Below are positions 1 through 14,900 of a stretch of 64,000 nucleotides of DNA, one piece after another. Under the pieces are notes generated by a model that saw only the letters and a program-made list of their open reading frames with translations, searched no databases and was not told the DNA's origin. Location of the stretch: assembly GCF_964340395.1 (NCBI RefSeq), contig NC_135559.1, positions 1,729,501 to 1,793,500 of the forward strand, in the 5' to 3' direction. The position numbers were made by a program, and so were the translations under genes. The stretch is from Glandiceps talaboti (lineage: Eukaryota; Hemichordata; Enteropneusta; Spengelidae). Position 1 is the first letter of the stretch. Every line of letters starts with the position of its first letter.

Positions 1-187
1 GTGGTATTGTTTGCTCATTTGAATTCTCTGGAAACTCCAGTTACATCTTTTTTTCTTTGAGAGAATTTTGGACATGATATTACGATTCAAGGCAAAGTTA
101 AGATAATGATAAATCCAAATTATTGACACTACATGTACCTTTATGGTGAGTTCCTCGCAATGCGTTGTTGTCTTTGTTTAGTCTGAC

Positions 188-2457
188 CATGATCACTTTC
201 CAGTTGGAATTCACGCTATCAAATTCATTGGACTCCCTAGGCAGCTGTTTCCTGATATCCTCTCCAAGGAAGATATTCTAGAAATAGAAGATAGAGAGTC
301 TTGTTTCTATACCCTATATTTCCTTGAAAAAAAACTTCTGCACACAAAGTGATTGGACATTCAAGTCAGCCATCACAGTTTCTTTGAAAGTTTGAGAAAG
401 TCCACTAACATACAAAACTAATTGGACAGCCTTCACAGTTACATTGAAAGAGGGGTGTTTCAATCCATCTACTAATACTATGGACCTTGATCACGCAATT
501 ATATAATGATTCAGCGTTAGTTAATGTCTCTTTCTCTGAAATAGAAGAATAATAGAATAATATTTCCATAAAATGCTGGTAGTTGGTATCCTTGGTCCTC
601 TTTCCTTTATGGTTTAATTAACCAGTCCTGTTTTCTGGTTAGAACCTTGTTGTTATCTCTGCACACATTTTGATTGATCATGATCACAGCATCACATTTA
701 TTTTCAGTTTACCCTCCCAAAGTAACTATATTATACCGTCCTACTGATTCTTGGGACTATGAAAAAAATATTCCATACATATATAGTTTTTGTACTCAGG
801 TTGGCAAGTTTTTTTGAACATACTCCCTGATCTAGTATCTCTGACTTCCTAAGGACAGACAGTCTTTGTATAGCATCCCAATTCTGAGGGTACTAGTACT
901 TACCTCTAAGTACATCCACTGTCTTTGTACTGTCAAAGTCATTTCAATCACTTCAAGGATATGTGATAGGGTTCTCTCCCAGTGATCAACTTCTGCCTCA
1001 AATGCTTTGACGAACCTAGATGCTTTCATTGTTGACAGCTGTACTTGGTTGTCTTCTAACACCTGGAACACTTCATCTGTAGCCCTGCAAACCAAGTATA
1101 AAATACACAATGTAGGTGGTGGTATATCTTCTGTGTTTCTGCCTCTTTTCTCACTCACTCTCTGTATAGCTCTATTCACCAATTCATTAACATCTACATT
1201 AACTTTTTCTGTCTGCCTGTCCATCTGCCTATCTCTACACCTACTCTTTGCTTATCAGCATGTCTGTAGGTCTCTTAACTTGTTCACTTTCTGCTGGTGT
1301 TTTGTGGGCAAACATACATGCAGTTCAAATTACACTATAGTCTAGAGGCTATCCAAATCTCTTCTCACGTCTAGCTCAATGAGGTGCTGAGATTACTTTC
1401 AAATTCAAACAAAGCCACCCACACTATCACTAACATCATGTCTTTGTTAATCAATCACAGAATTCTACCCAATGATAAGTTAGTATTTACTGGGGTCATT
1501 TACATAATGTCCAAATATGATATATTTGTCAGATCAGGATGCTACTTATACATTGTTTACATCATTCTAACAGTTAGGGGTTTACTCATTTGCATAATGT
1601 CCAAATATGGTATATTTGTCAGATCAGAATGTTACTTATACATTGTTTACATCATTCTAACAGTTAGGGGTTTGCTCATTTACATGAACTACTTTTGGTT
1701 CATGATTTCTCATTAAGCTAGACAGGGTGAAGAAAGACCTTGAGATTTGAAGCCATGGATAGCCTCTAGACTAAATACATTAATATGAATGGATCATATT
1801 TAATACAATAGGTTTAAAGGAATCTCTGTGTATGACTTACTTTAACTTGTAATGTCCCCTGTCTTTATACGGTGCAATATCAAGCAATGTTACATCCCAA
1901 GTCTCCTTGATAGCCTGAATAGCCAGTTCAATAGCCAATTCTTTAGTAGCTGCAGCCGACACATCACTGATTTGTTCAGCAAACTGATCTAGCCCTAACT
2001 CTATGATCATCTCCAATGTGAACTCCTCTGATGTGTGGTCAAATTCTTTACTTGATTCATTCTTGATTTGAATCCAATGTCTTTCTCTCATAGCATGGTT
2101 ATGTAGATCTACAATCAATGGCATGGTTCTCTTGAATTGGTCTACTTTGCCCTTAGATACTTCTACGATGTCCCAGTTTCTGTCCTGTATACAGAAATGA
2201 CACCATAATAATATCATAATTTTTTAAAAATAAATTACACGTACACTTGACACTCTTCTGATTATACCGGTACATTTGTATTCATGAACAAACATGGCTA
2301 GCCTTCATAGAAAAGTCACTACGCAATGTATGAAATGTACACTAAATATTCAAATGTAACGATTTTGAGTAAATGTATTGTGCAGTGCATGCATGCAAAT
2401 AAACACATACACACACATGCACACACACTGAGAGAGACTGATACACACACACACATG

Positions 2458-2515
<58 letters not shown>

Positions 2516-5500
2516 TACATACATACATACATACACATATAATAACATACATGTTACTGTATCTTTCTACCATACCTTGAGTTCTCGACTAAGTCTGTTT
2601 AATTTCTTGTAGAGTTGCTGAGCTGTACTTTCCATGTCAGTAGTTACCAGATCATTAAACCTACCGACCTTCCAGTCATTCCATAGTCCTTCCCATTCCG
2701 TGGTAAGTGTCCAGATTTGTTCTATGTAATCTAGGTCCTGTAACCAGAATTAACATGTATATTACAAAGGATAGAGATCTTAAAAAGTTGACAATAAAAC
2801 AACTGATATCTTCCTATATAAGTGTGAGGCTGTGTTTATATGACATTTTCAAATAAAAATGATTTTCATTTTAATGCACTTTCATGTAGTAATAGTAAAG
2901 TTAATACCTTATTGGAATCTAGATTTTAAAGCAAATATGTAGCTTTCCTCCGAATCACTCAGACGTCATCAACATAATGATGTTATTCTGTGTGCACATT
3001 CATGTGTTTACATAATAGGTCAATAAGAGTTTGCAATGTTTACACGGAAACACCGAAGACGGATCAATAAATGGCATGGTTTAATAACTTGTGTAAGTAA
3101 ATTATCAATGATGGGGTTATTCCTAAGATCAAATACATGTCTGTGTGTTTTGCAATTGTTGCATTTTCAGTTGTTTACACGATACCCTCCATTTCGCCTG
3201 TTCACATGGATTCCATTTTCAGCAGCGTTTTCAAAATCGTTGCGTTTTCATGTGTGTTACTGTTGCCTCCATGTAAATGGTAGGTGTAAGCGCAACAAAA
3301 TAATTGCTTTTTCATTTAAAAATGGCATTATGTAAAGACCTAAATGTCTGTCTGATTTGGAAAAAAAATGTAGTGTGAAAAAACAGTACTGTTGTAACTT
3401 GCAGGTAGATCTATACTATTACAGTGTAACTGTATCTACACCAAGGTACTGATGTCATAATTTAAAATTTAACATGCCATCTACCACATGCTACAATATA
3501 GTATGCTAGTTTATATCTGTCTTGGCTTGTCAAAACCAACATTGCCTCTGTTGTACCTCTCACATGACTCCATATCTACAATATTTCTACTGAACATTGC
3601 TTTCAATCGTTACCTTGTCCAGAGCAATAACTTCTTTGTTTGGTGGCTGATCGATCTTAAAGATATTTAGACCTCGTCTTAGAGTAGTCTCCTGCTCTTT
3701 CAGTTCATTTAGCTTGCCTCGTACTTCACCGATCTGTTTCAGTGCATCCTCACATTGTATAGTACTACTAAATGGACCTAAAAAACAAAAGAGAAAAATA
3801 ATTTTAACCTTTTTCAAACTCATATTTCATATCGTGTTTCATCAAGATAAGACTAATTAAATCAATATAAAGCTAACTCATGCTAGCATATCAAATTGTT
3901 TTTGTTGTAATTTTGTATCTAAGTGGAAGTCATATATAAACTTACCATTGCTGTGAAAGTCATCAGCTAAATTGTGTACATTCTTCTTAAACTCTTCAGC
4001 AGAAGCAATCAGACCACTCTTAAACTTCTCTTTGTATTTCTTCAACATAGCATCACTATCAATTATACATTGTTGGAAACTAACCCATTCATTGCTTAGT
4101 TCATCCAGCATTGCCTGAGTCTGTTAACACAAAACAAAGAATGATATGGAACTCTATGGTTAGTATTTGGTCTAGCAAAGTTAAAAATATACAAATCATT
4201 GCCTGGGACTGTCAATAGAAAACCAATATATCATGCCCTATATATCATGCCCACCATTTCCTGGTGAAGTGCATATGTCCCCATACAATATGTCACCTTT
4301 GTAAAAGATTTGAATGAAATTGGATATAAGATATCAGAGAAATGGCATGTTACTGACAGGCAGTTGGACAGGCAGAGTCCATTGTAATAATCCCCACACC
4401 ATTTGGGGTGGCTATAAAAAATTTGATGACTGCTAGTACTGTAGTAGAGTTACATAAGTTGACTGACCTCTTCAGGAATGCTGACATCATACTTCTCAAG
4501 AATAGAGAACTGTTCATGTAGTGGTGGAAATCTTGCCTCTATCTTAGATTGATCATTCTGTAAAGTTTCCAACAAGTTGAGACTATCACCAAGTTCATCC
4601 AGAGTCTGGGGTGGCTTACTTAATCTGTTTAAAACATAAGTATAATGTTATTTGCCAAATTCCATATCTTGCTGTGAGAGATCACATTTGTTTATAGCTG
4701 GATTTCTAGTTATCTACTAGGTTTGCTTACAAGGGGACGTGCAGTGATCATGTGATACAACAAGCAAAAATATGACTGTTGGTGAAAAATACACCTGCAT
4801 ATCTGCAGGGCTCTCGACCAATCAGAATGTGAGATTGGTGACAGGTGACGTATAGTGTTACATAACAAACGTGAAGTGATGAAGAATACAAAATTACTGA
4901 ATTCCATTGCTGGTCTATAGCTTATTTGTTAATGAATGAGAACCCTGATTTATAAATGGGGACATCTGGTAAAACTTGTACAGATTTCCATATCTTGTAC
5001 CAATGTTTTTGTGGGAAACCCTGCTAAAATATCTGAGAAACCCGTGTAAATTTACCAAACTACTTCCCTTTCACAAAATTACAGTAATGTTGATGTACAT
5101 TGCAGGCAAAGTGACAAACAATCAGATCAGAATACACAATTAAAATGTGTCTATTTCCCCACCCTATCTCCTACATATTAACATTATACTTACTTTTCAG
5201 CATTTTCTTTGAGGAACTCATGAAGTTCTGTTAATTTCTGACTAGCCATATCACGAAGTAGAGTTGTAAATTTATTCTGCCATTCATTACAGTGGCTGAG
5301 AAGTGCAAACTTCAATGGTGAACAATCCAACAAAACAAACTGAATATTCAGTACTGTCTCTTCCTTCTGTACATTGTTAGCAACTTCAGTGTATCTGGGG
5401 TAGAAATCAAAGATAACATATTCAATAAAAGAATAAGCAAGTCTTCGTCATCAAAGATATAGTCCAAACATTTCAATATACTAACTCACGAGCTGAATTT

Positions 5501-7169
5501 TATGACCACTAGGGTACCCATTCTGTAAAACTGTTGTGAAGGTCATGAAATAAAGTGATGTCCATATTGAATATCGTATCTGACATTTGTGCCAGGTTTA
5601 ATGAAAAACTAGTCACATGTCAATGTCTCCTACTTGAAAGTCTAGGCCACACATACTATGAGAGATTAAAACATTGAATTTATTAGTAAGCTTAATAGTA
5701 TTACTTTAGTGTCTTGTAAGCCCTAGGGACTGGGTGTGGCTATGGGTAAGTCCACACATGACACTTTAATAAATAAACATAACATAACATAACAAGTAAG
5801 CTTACCTTGCGATATCAGCATCAAATGAAGACACTGGTGGGTTGAGTCTTTGATATCGTCTAATAAAGGCATCTTTCTGGATCTCCCAAATCTCACGATA
5901 ACTGTATAAACATAAAATAATAATGAAAGCAATGTATTCAATGCATCATTGTAAAAGGAACAGCCAAAACTGAATATGTCTGTGAAATATTAAAGCAGTT
6001 TGTGACTTTTCAAATAAGTACACTAAATAATGCTATGAGACAGTAGCAAGAACAGTTTGATGAGATAAGCTTTTACAACAAACACAAACTAAAACCATTG
6101 TTTTCTAAAATGTTGACAATAATCTATTTATTTATTATTTATTAATAATTAATTTGTCTACTTTGTAAAACTAACTTGCTGCTGTGTATAACCAGTGACA
6201 TATACATAGTTCAACACTAGATGGTGTGAGACAATAACAAGGTCTATTGCTAGTTGTCATCTCCTTACCTGTCCCATGTTGTTAAGTATGTCTGTAGATG
6301 TGTGGCATTGGATGCCATACCAGCATTGATAGTATTCTGTATCTTCTTAGTTTCATCATCCTTCTCTATAACCACATAGATGGGCTGTAAACAATCATAC
6401 ACAATTCTCATCATAATGCAGTCTTATCTGGCATGGACCCATAATAGCACAATAACCCTTCTACTTCTACATGTACATGTATACTAAATCTCGTCAAAGC
6501 CTGTTCAGCAACTGGATGAGGGTGCTACCAAGAAAACTAACGTTGTCAACCACAAGCCTGTTTACGACACCAATTGAAACGTACCAGCCAAGCAAGTAAG
6601 TGGTGTGAAGCTAAATAATTAACACATTTGTTTTAGTGCATAGTAATTACTTCCCTCAGCTGATGAAGTCCTTAGTGAAAGGATGACAGCTTTTAACACA
6701 GCTTTCTAAAACTGTTTGTGTTGGAAATTGTAAAGTTTATACTACGTTAGTATGGCTAATACCACACAGTTTAACTTACACAGAATCAGTAACACAGAAT
6801 ATCATCTCACCTCTTTGGTTGATCGTCTTCTTGTCAATAAATCTGGTAATCTTTGTATGCCTGATATAGCGACTGTCAGTTGACTACTAGTATTATTAAC
6901 AATACTGGCTAGTTTCTTTAGTGTAGGGGAGAATTCAACCTGTTAAATAATACAAGACACATTCCATCATTAATCAACCTAACTTCCACTGGAGCATTGA
7001 CAGACACCCATAGTTAATGCCTTCAGGAAGAACCTGAAAACATATTTATTCGAGAAAGCTTTCAATATGTTATATAACTGTACAGTGCCTCTGAACTTAC
7101 TTCATATTAGATACAGGCACTCTATAAATTTTCTGATTGCTTATGATTGATTGACTGACTGATTGGTTG

Positions 7170-7217
<48 letters not shown>

Positions 7218-10200
7218 CTGATTGATTGACTGATTGATTGATTGATTGGTGTGTGTAGTGTGTAGTTCCCACATCACTTAATAATGCTCATACTAAGGGG
7301 TACTTCACTTATCATGCTCATACTAAGGAGCACTTAATCATGCTCATACTAAGGGGTACTTCACTTATCATGCTCATACTAAGGAGCCCTTCAATTATCA
7401 GGACAGGTAGAGATTACTTACCTTGTCTCCTTCTAATACCACTTTGACTCTAAACAAAGGATTGGGTGAACTCTTGCCATCTCCATTGATAGCCCTTGAT
7501 AACTCCTGCAGTGACCATTTCACATTTAATCTAAATGCCTCTTCCACCATTCTGTCCATTTTCTCTGTATATCTATACCAATGATTTTGAACCTTATTAC
7601 AGATAAAAACACAAAAAGATATTATTGATCAATTACACAAACAGAAATGAGAATTAGTTATAGTTTTTTCATATGACATAGAATTGTTGGAATGAAATAA
7701 AGAAGATGTAATTTTAAAAGTAGCATGTAAAATAGAAAAAGTGGCATGTAAAATTGAAAAAGGATGTAAAACTGAAAGTGTAGCATGTAAAATTGAAAGT
7801 GTAGCATGTAAAATTGAAAGTGTAGCATGTAAAATTGAAAGAGTAGGTGGTAATACCTACTACAAGCTACAAGAGAGAGAGATCCATTTTTATAATCAAA
7901 GTATAACTGTTTTTATCATCCGTCAGAGTAATATCTTGTTTCCTCACCTCTTGTCCGTCTGTTCTGAAGACTTCATATGTCCGCCTCATAGTACTAACAA
8001 TTTCATCATGTATCATGGCTAATCTTTTCTGTACGTTATTTCTATGTCTTTGTTGTTCCTCTTCAAACTCTAGGTTGTCATAAACTCTCTTGCCATCAAT
8101 CTTGATTAATAACATTTCACTAATTCTCTTACAGTTCCTTGAGATGGTCAAGTTAGCTGTCTTGTAGTCATCTACGATGGCTTGTACCTGTAACAAAATC
8201 AATATTTTCACCATGATATCACCTAAATATTACTCTCAGTAATTGAGCCTTCAGTTTACTAAGATAGACATAAACTAAAATTATTGTCACAACATGTTGA
8301 CACAACAGTGATAAGCTATGAATGGATGTTGGTTTAATTAAAGTCTCAGTCGGGAGGTATCCCAGAGTTTTATTGACCGAGTTCCATGAATTTGTAGTGT
8401 ACTGTTTTAGGACTTCCAATTCATACTATCTTGATCACGGGGTGATTAGATTTGCACAACAGCGGAATTGCTATCAACCACTTGTGTAATCTACCACACT
8501 GAAGAATAATAGTTTTAGTTTGCGCCTATTTTACTAGGAAACTGAAGGCTCGATTACCGGAGTCGTAATTTACAGCAACAAAGCAGAATGACACAGTATA
8601 TAACTGGCACTACTATTCTCTATCATGGGACATCCAGGTATTTGAATTTGCTGAAAGCACATCGCAAGTTAGTCATTTAGTGTTTTTGCAGACATTATAA
8701 ACATATTGATAAAAGCATCAAGTGAATCTATATCAGAGGCACCAGCTATTGTTTTTGTACCAATGTATGTCATTTTAATTAATAAATATATGTGATATCC
8801 AGAGATACATGTATGATAGTGTGATATCCAGAGATGAATTTTCAGTACCTTCAAAGCTATTGTTCATTACTGATAAAACGATGATCTGATCAGCAGCATC
8901 TAGACAACTGCTACAAAGGATTGAAACTCAAGAAGTGTGGTGCTCCATGGCTTGTTCCTGTGGCACTGCACAGGTTTACTATTTGGGGCAGCAAGAAAAC
9001 ATAGAAAAGTGAAGACTAACCTTGCTAGCATGGAGTCTACATTCACCAATAAAGAAATCAGAGATACCCTTTGAAGCCCAGGTCAGCTTAGTCAGACCAG
9101 GATGAATCTTTTTATCCAGGAAGCGAATCCGTTCACGGAATAATCCCCTCTCTTCTATAGATAATGCTGCTATAATTCTGGAAAAAGAAGGAATTATTAT
9201 GGGAATAAATTCAAAATAAGATCATGAAACCTAGTACGAAAAGTGAGTACAATGTTCCTCTTTTTTTAGTATGCCACCACTGTGATGACAAATAACACAT
9301 ACTACAAGCTGAATAAAGACATATCACAATTGTTTATTAATTTGTTCTTCATATCTATGTACCCTTACCTATTGTAATCTCTCACCACTAGGAGTACATT
9401 CTCTCGTAATGTACGCAGTTCTTCTCTCTTCTGATACACCTCCGTCACATAGTGGGGGATTTCAAACATCAATTTTTCCCAGTAATAGATTTCATTAAAC
9501 AGCTTCAGAAGGCTCCTGATAATAAGAAGAAGTAATGAAATGAATGACAACAAAACATGTGAGTTTTCTTTATAGTACTGTTTCAACAGTAAACATGGCT
9601 GCCACTTAGTAAAACAGGTTTACAGGGGAACACCACTCCAGGAAATAAATGTATTTTCATGAACTACATTGTATGGGTTCTGGAGATTCACTTACATGTC
9701 AAAGTTCATATCTAAAATAGTTGACCATCAACTTACTTATCAAAGTTCATATCTAACATAGCCTGTCTTTCCATACTTCTACACAGTAGTGGTTTATCTA
9801 GTAGTTTGATGGAATCTTTGTCCACTGTCTGTGTCCATTCATTGAATGTTTTCCTGGTGAATTCATCCAGTGCTATTGCTAACTGATTATATTGTGTCCT
9901 CGTCTCATCTCCCATTCCAGTTTGTGGTAAGAAGTATGCCTTGTTCAGAACCTGGAGGAAAAGTGATGATAATGTCAAAGTGAGTGACTGCAATTTTTGT
10001 CCAAAGAGTTGGTAGTACAACAGTTTGTAGTAATAAATATGCCTTGTTCAGAACCTGAAAGGAGCGAGGTATATGCATTCAAGTTAAATTGATGATGTAC
10101 AGTGCAGTTTGTTTACTTGAAACTTCGTATTCACCAGTCTGTTGCATGAAATATGCCTTGCTCAGAACCTGACAGTAAATTAATCATTTTGTCAAATTGA

Positions 10201-10647
10201 TAATATGATGGATATACAGAAGAAACAGAGGTAAAATACTGCAATTGAGTCGTATTCAGACATCAGAAAATCAGATTAGTAACATCAGAAAAAGATTCTT
10301 GAGAGTACTGTAGATCCTGACTCATTCTCAATCACCTCTACATACTAGTATTACTTACTTCCATTGATCTATCAATACGTCTCTTCAGAGATCTAGCCCA
10401 GTGGGATTGGCCGGCAAATTTGGGCATAAGAGGTCCCAGATCAGGGTTTTTGCGAGTCAATTCCTTCTTGACTAGATTCAGTTCTTCATTGAATAGTGTG
10501 TAGACTTCTACAGTCTTCTTATCAATGGTTCTCCGGATAGCCTGTATAGATTGAATTAGTACACAACACATAAATGAGTTAAAAAGGCAATATACATATG
10601 GGCTTTCAAACCTACTTTAAACAGTTATGTTTACCAAACTCACACAC

Positions 10648-10691
<44 letters not shown>

Positions 10692-10697
10692 GCACAT

Positions 10698-10748
<51 letters not shown>

Positions 10749-11878
10749 CATACACACACACACATCCTATACATGACAGGTTTGCGACTAACACTAACAG
10801 ACCACTTGTTTTGTACCGTAGAAAGCAGGTGCATCATAATCTAGTTTGTTCTATTTTGACCCTTTAACAAGACATCAAATGCTACTGCAGATACCCAGAA
10901 TTGAAACTACTTCTACTTGTCTTGATTTCTTATCAGATACAAAGAATCATAAGTAACAGACTATTACCTCTCTGGAGGACAGATGCATAAAGACATCTAA
11001 TATTTCTATGGCTTGTTCCACTGTAGTTACTGTCTCAAATGCTGATGTGATCACATTTTGCATCATCACTTCCAGGTCTTTGATACCAGCTCTGAACCTG
11101 TTGTACACAGATAATGTAAAGACAGACATTTGAACACGGGTAAATTTATGAATTTTCACTGTTATCCATCATTACATGTATTATTATTAGAAGTTTGTTA
11201 GAAAGTTTGGAAAAGTGAACTAGCTAACACACAGGCATCTCACTTCTCTCATTTCATCCCGAGTAGCATGTTGACTATGACAAACTTTACAGCAATTCTC
11301 TACAATACATTTTGGCTACTATTTTCTGTTTTCTGGTATAAGATACTTTGCGTGATACTAAAGGGTCAAATTTACATTTGAAACTGAACTACATGTATGT
11401 CATGTAACCAGACTCCAGGCACTACACAACCACAGAATCGATAAGTACGTTAGAATCTGTTTGAGATGGATTTCACAACTAGACTAAATTTTTGGCTGAT
11501 CATCCATTTATTTTGAAAGTAACATTAGATCAATGAACAAAGGAAAAAAGAATGGTAAAAATTGTTTTAGCAACTCATTTTCAAGAATGAGCCGGCTTCT
11601 ATTTTAAGTTTCATAACATGTATGATGTAAAGCTTGTAGGGTACCTTGAATCTGGTTATATGCAATGTACATACATGCATAGTATCTTATACATGGTACA
11701 CGTATATAGATCTCATGAAGGAAAGGTATGAATGAATCATACACCCTGTAGCTAACTTACTCTCTGGAGTGAAGGTCAACTTCTGGGTCTATGTTAAAAA
11801 TAATATCAAATTTGTCATTTTCAACATGCTATTCAATCTCTTGTCAAATATACAAACATTCAGACTGACTGACAGACT

Positions 11879-11940
<62 letters not shown>

Positions 11941-14900
11941 AAGAAACAAAAATTTAAAAAAAACTTAAATTACCAGATTAAGTGACAGAGGGTGCTTTAT
12001 GTAATTTTGTCATATATCATTCCGTAAGAAAAATTAATTAATAACCTGTTTTTAATAGTTATAGTTTAACACCGTTACTTCTCCAAAAACAAATATGACA
12101 TACCGATTTTAGTCATAAAACAATTATATTACGTACAAAAATAATTAGAATGAATTATTGGGGATAGTTGTAGAGGCCAATTGTTACCAAATATCAGTAT
12201 TGTATTCTCAATGTATATAGTTACATGTGAGAATGAACAAAAGACTGATATAATAAGAATTAGTTACCCATTTGTTTCATACAAATACAGGGCATGCTTA
12301 CACCATTATTTGACCTCATAATAGCAATACATATTACCTGACATAAGGATTTAGTATTATCTGTTGGGTACCACGGGGTTTGGACCTGAAAATTTGACGT
12401 TATGTGGCATTAATGGCTTGATTTTAAAGCTATGATACTTGTGACTTAATATCAAAGCCGGAGATTGTTCCATGTCACTGCATGTTCTCTGACTGACAGC
12501 CTGAGACATGTTTCCATGTCACTGCATGTTCTCTGAGTCTGACTACATGCAAGCCTGAAACAAATTTCCTCTCATGCCAAAAAAAAATATATGTGCACAA
12601 TCCTTTTGTTAGTATTGCTTGAAGAAGGCTGTATGGTTTCCATCCATGTCTCTCTGACTAGCACAAAATGCTACATACATATGATGTACATTGTAAAAAT
12701 CAATTTTACAAATACATTTCGTATGTAGCATGCATAGCTGTACAAATGTATTTTGATATATTAATAATGTTAGTTTTTATACAGCACTTTCCCACATTAT
12801 CATGCTCAAAGCACTTTACAATTATTACCCCTGGCACAGATCTATATTTGCAAAACATCCCTTTATACTTCCTCAACTCCATGGGGAGCATACAATCCAT
12901 TCCAGGCAATGATACATAAACCACGAGGGATATTACGTTAATATTAGATATTACCATAAATACATAATCTCACAGTTCTCTGTATTTGCGCATACTGAAA
13001 TTTTGTGTTTCCAATTGGCTATTTCAGATCCCAGATATCAAAGTTGTTCCTCTCTAGCAACCGTAGACTGGGTATACATAAACTACTATACTGTCTAAAA
13101 TTTGTCAAATCGGTTATTTCAGAGCCAAGATATCAAAGTTGTTCCTCTCTAGCAACTGTAGACTGGGTATACATAAACTACTATGCTATCTAAAAATTTA
13201 CATAAACTACTACGCTATCTAAAAATTGACATAAACTACTACGCTATCTAAAAATTGACATAAACTACTACGCTATCTAAAAATATTCAAATTACCTGTT
13301 ATAGTCATCATGCCATGTTGTAGCTTTCACATCTAGAATTGTTGATTTCACATCTCTTAAAATCTGTAAATTTTTATCAAAGGTTCCTTCTATCTCCAGT
13401 AAACTACGTGCAATTTCTGGGCCTCTTTGACCTGAAAAGTATGGCATTGGTTTCTTATTTCCATCTTCCATCCTGGCAAAGTGTGTCTGGCACTCACAAA
13501 CCTGTCAAGTATACAAATGAAACACAGTGTATTATACCATGCTGATGATGTACAAGCCATTTAGAACAAAATATATACTCTGGTCATTCTACGTCATGCC
13601 AACACGCATCTATGTCACTACAACACGTGTCTATGTCACTGGTTCTGCTGTGTTCGAAATATGAGTCAAAACGTAGAGTCCATTAGGTGTCTCATTCCTA
13701 ACAATTCACTTAATGACTTTGTTTTCTACTGTACTAGACAAGTGGTCCGTCAGTCACAAACCTGTCATGTATAAAGTGTGATACTGTATATGTGTTACTT
13801 TGGTGAAAACTTTGTTTTCTACTGTACTAGACAAGTGGTCTGTCACTCACAAACCTGTCAATGTATAAGAAGCGACACTATGTGTGTGAGTTTGGTAAAA
13901 GCTTTGTTTTTACTATACTAGACAAGAGGTCTGTCAGTCACAAATGGTAACCTGCCATGTATAAGATGCGATACTATATGTGTGTGAGTTTGTTAAGGGT
14001 TCCATGTATCTTACCTCTAACAAATCTTTACATCTCTGTACAAATGCATCCACCTGTGCAAAGATACTAGTCTGGTCCAACACCCAGCCATCTTTAGAGA
14101 ATTTATGATGCATGACACGGATCTGAAAATATCAATGAATTAAAATCCAAATCAAATCTGAAGTCATAAAATACACTATTCTTTGTGTAGATATTATAAT
14201 AATCTATAGCAAAGTGAAAGTATAAAATTAGTGAGAAAAGATAGACATTTGGAATAAAAAGTTGTAGAGTATACTAACCTGGTTATATGTTTCCTTCCAT
14301 GACTTACAACATTCAATGCTTTCATTCAAACTTCTCATACTGGATATCACATAGCCATCGAATAGTTTATCCAATGAAATCTCCTTACAACAACGACGAA
14401 TTATCTCATTACTGAACTGTATACAGGAAAGAGAAAATACAAATGAATTATGGAAATTGCAATTTGATAATCAATCAATCAATCAGTCAATCAAATTTCT
14501 ATAGCACTAAACTCAAGAACAATGATTCTGTTAATTAGCACTGAATGGCTAATTAAAGCAAACCACAGGCTTTGATTGAAACTAGTCTTCAATTTTGTTT
14601 TGAAACAATCTATGCTGGAGACTTGAAGAATGTCAATTGGCAAGGAGTTCCATAGTTTGGGAACAATGTGCAAGAATGAATAACCTCTGTTTTGATCTCA
14701 ACATCTAGGAATGAGACTCAAAATCTGTCCAAAGACTGAAATATACATGTTGACACAAAGAAAAAGATGCCAGCAAAATATTGAGAAGCAGCCAATTGTT
14801 TCAGCAGATTTGATGAACACTAAGTAACAGTAGCAATATCATGATTCAAAACAATGATGCTGATTGGCAACCAGGGGCTATACAGGTGCCTCTAAACCAA

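Noticed and set aside
5700-5800. LINE 3' end (CCCTAGGGACTGGGTGTGG followed by AATAAATAAACATAAC)
   Set aside because: The tail looks retroelement-like, but there is no coding remnant or second copy in the window to support a firm call.
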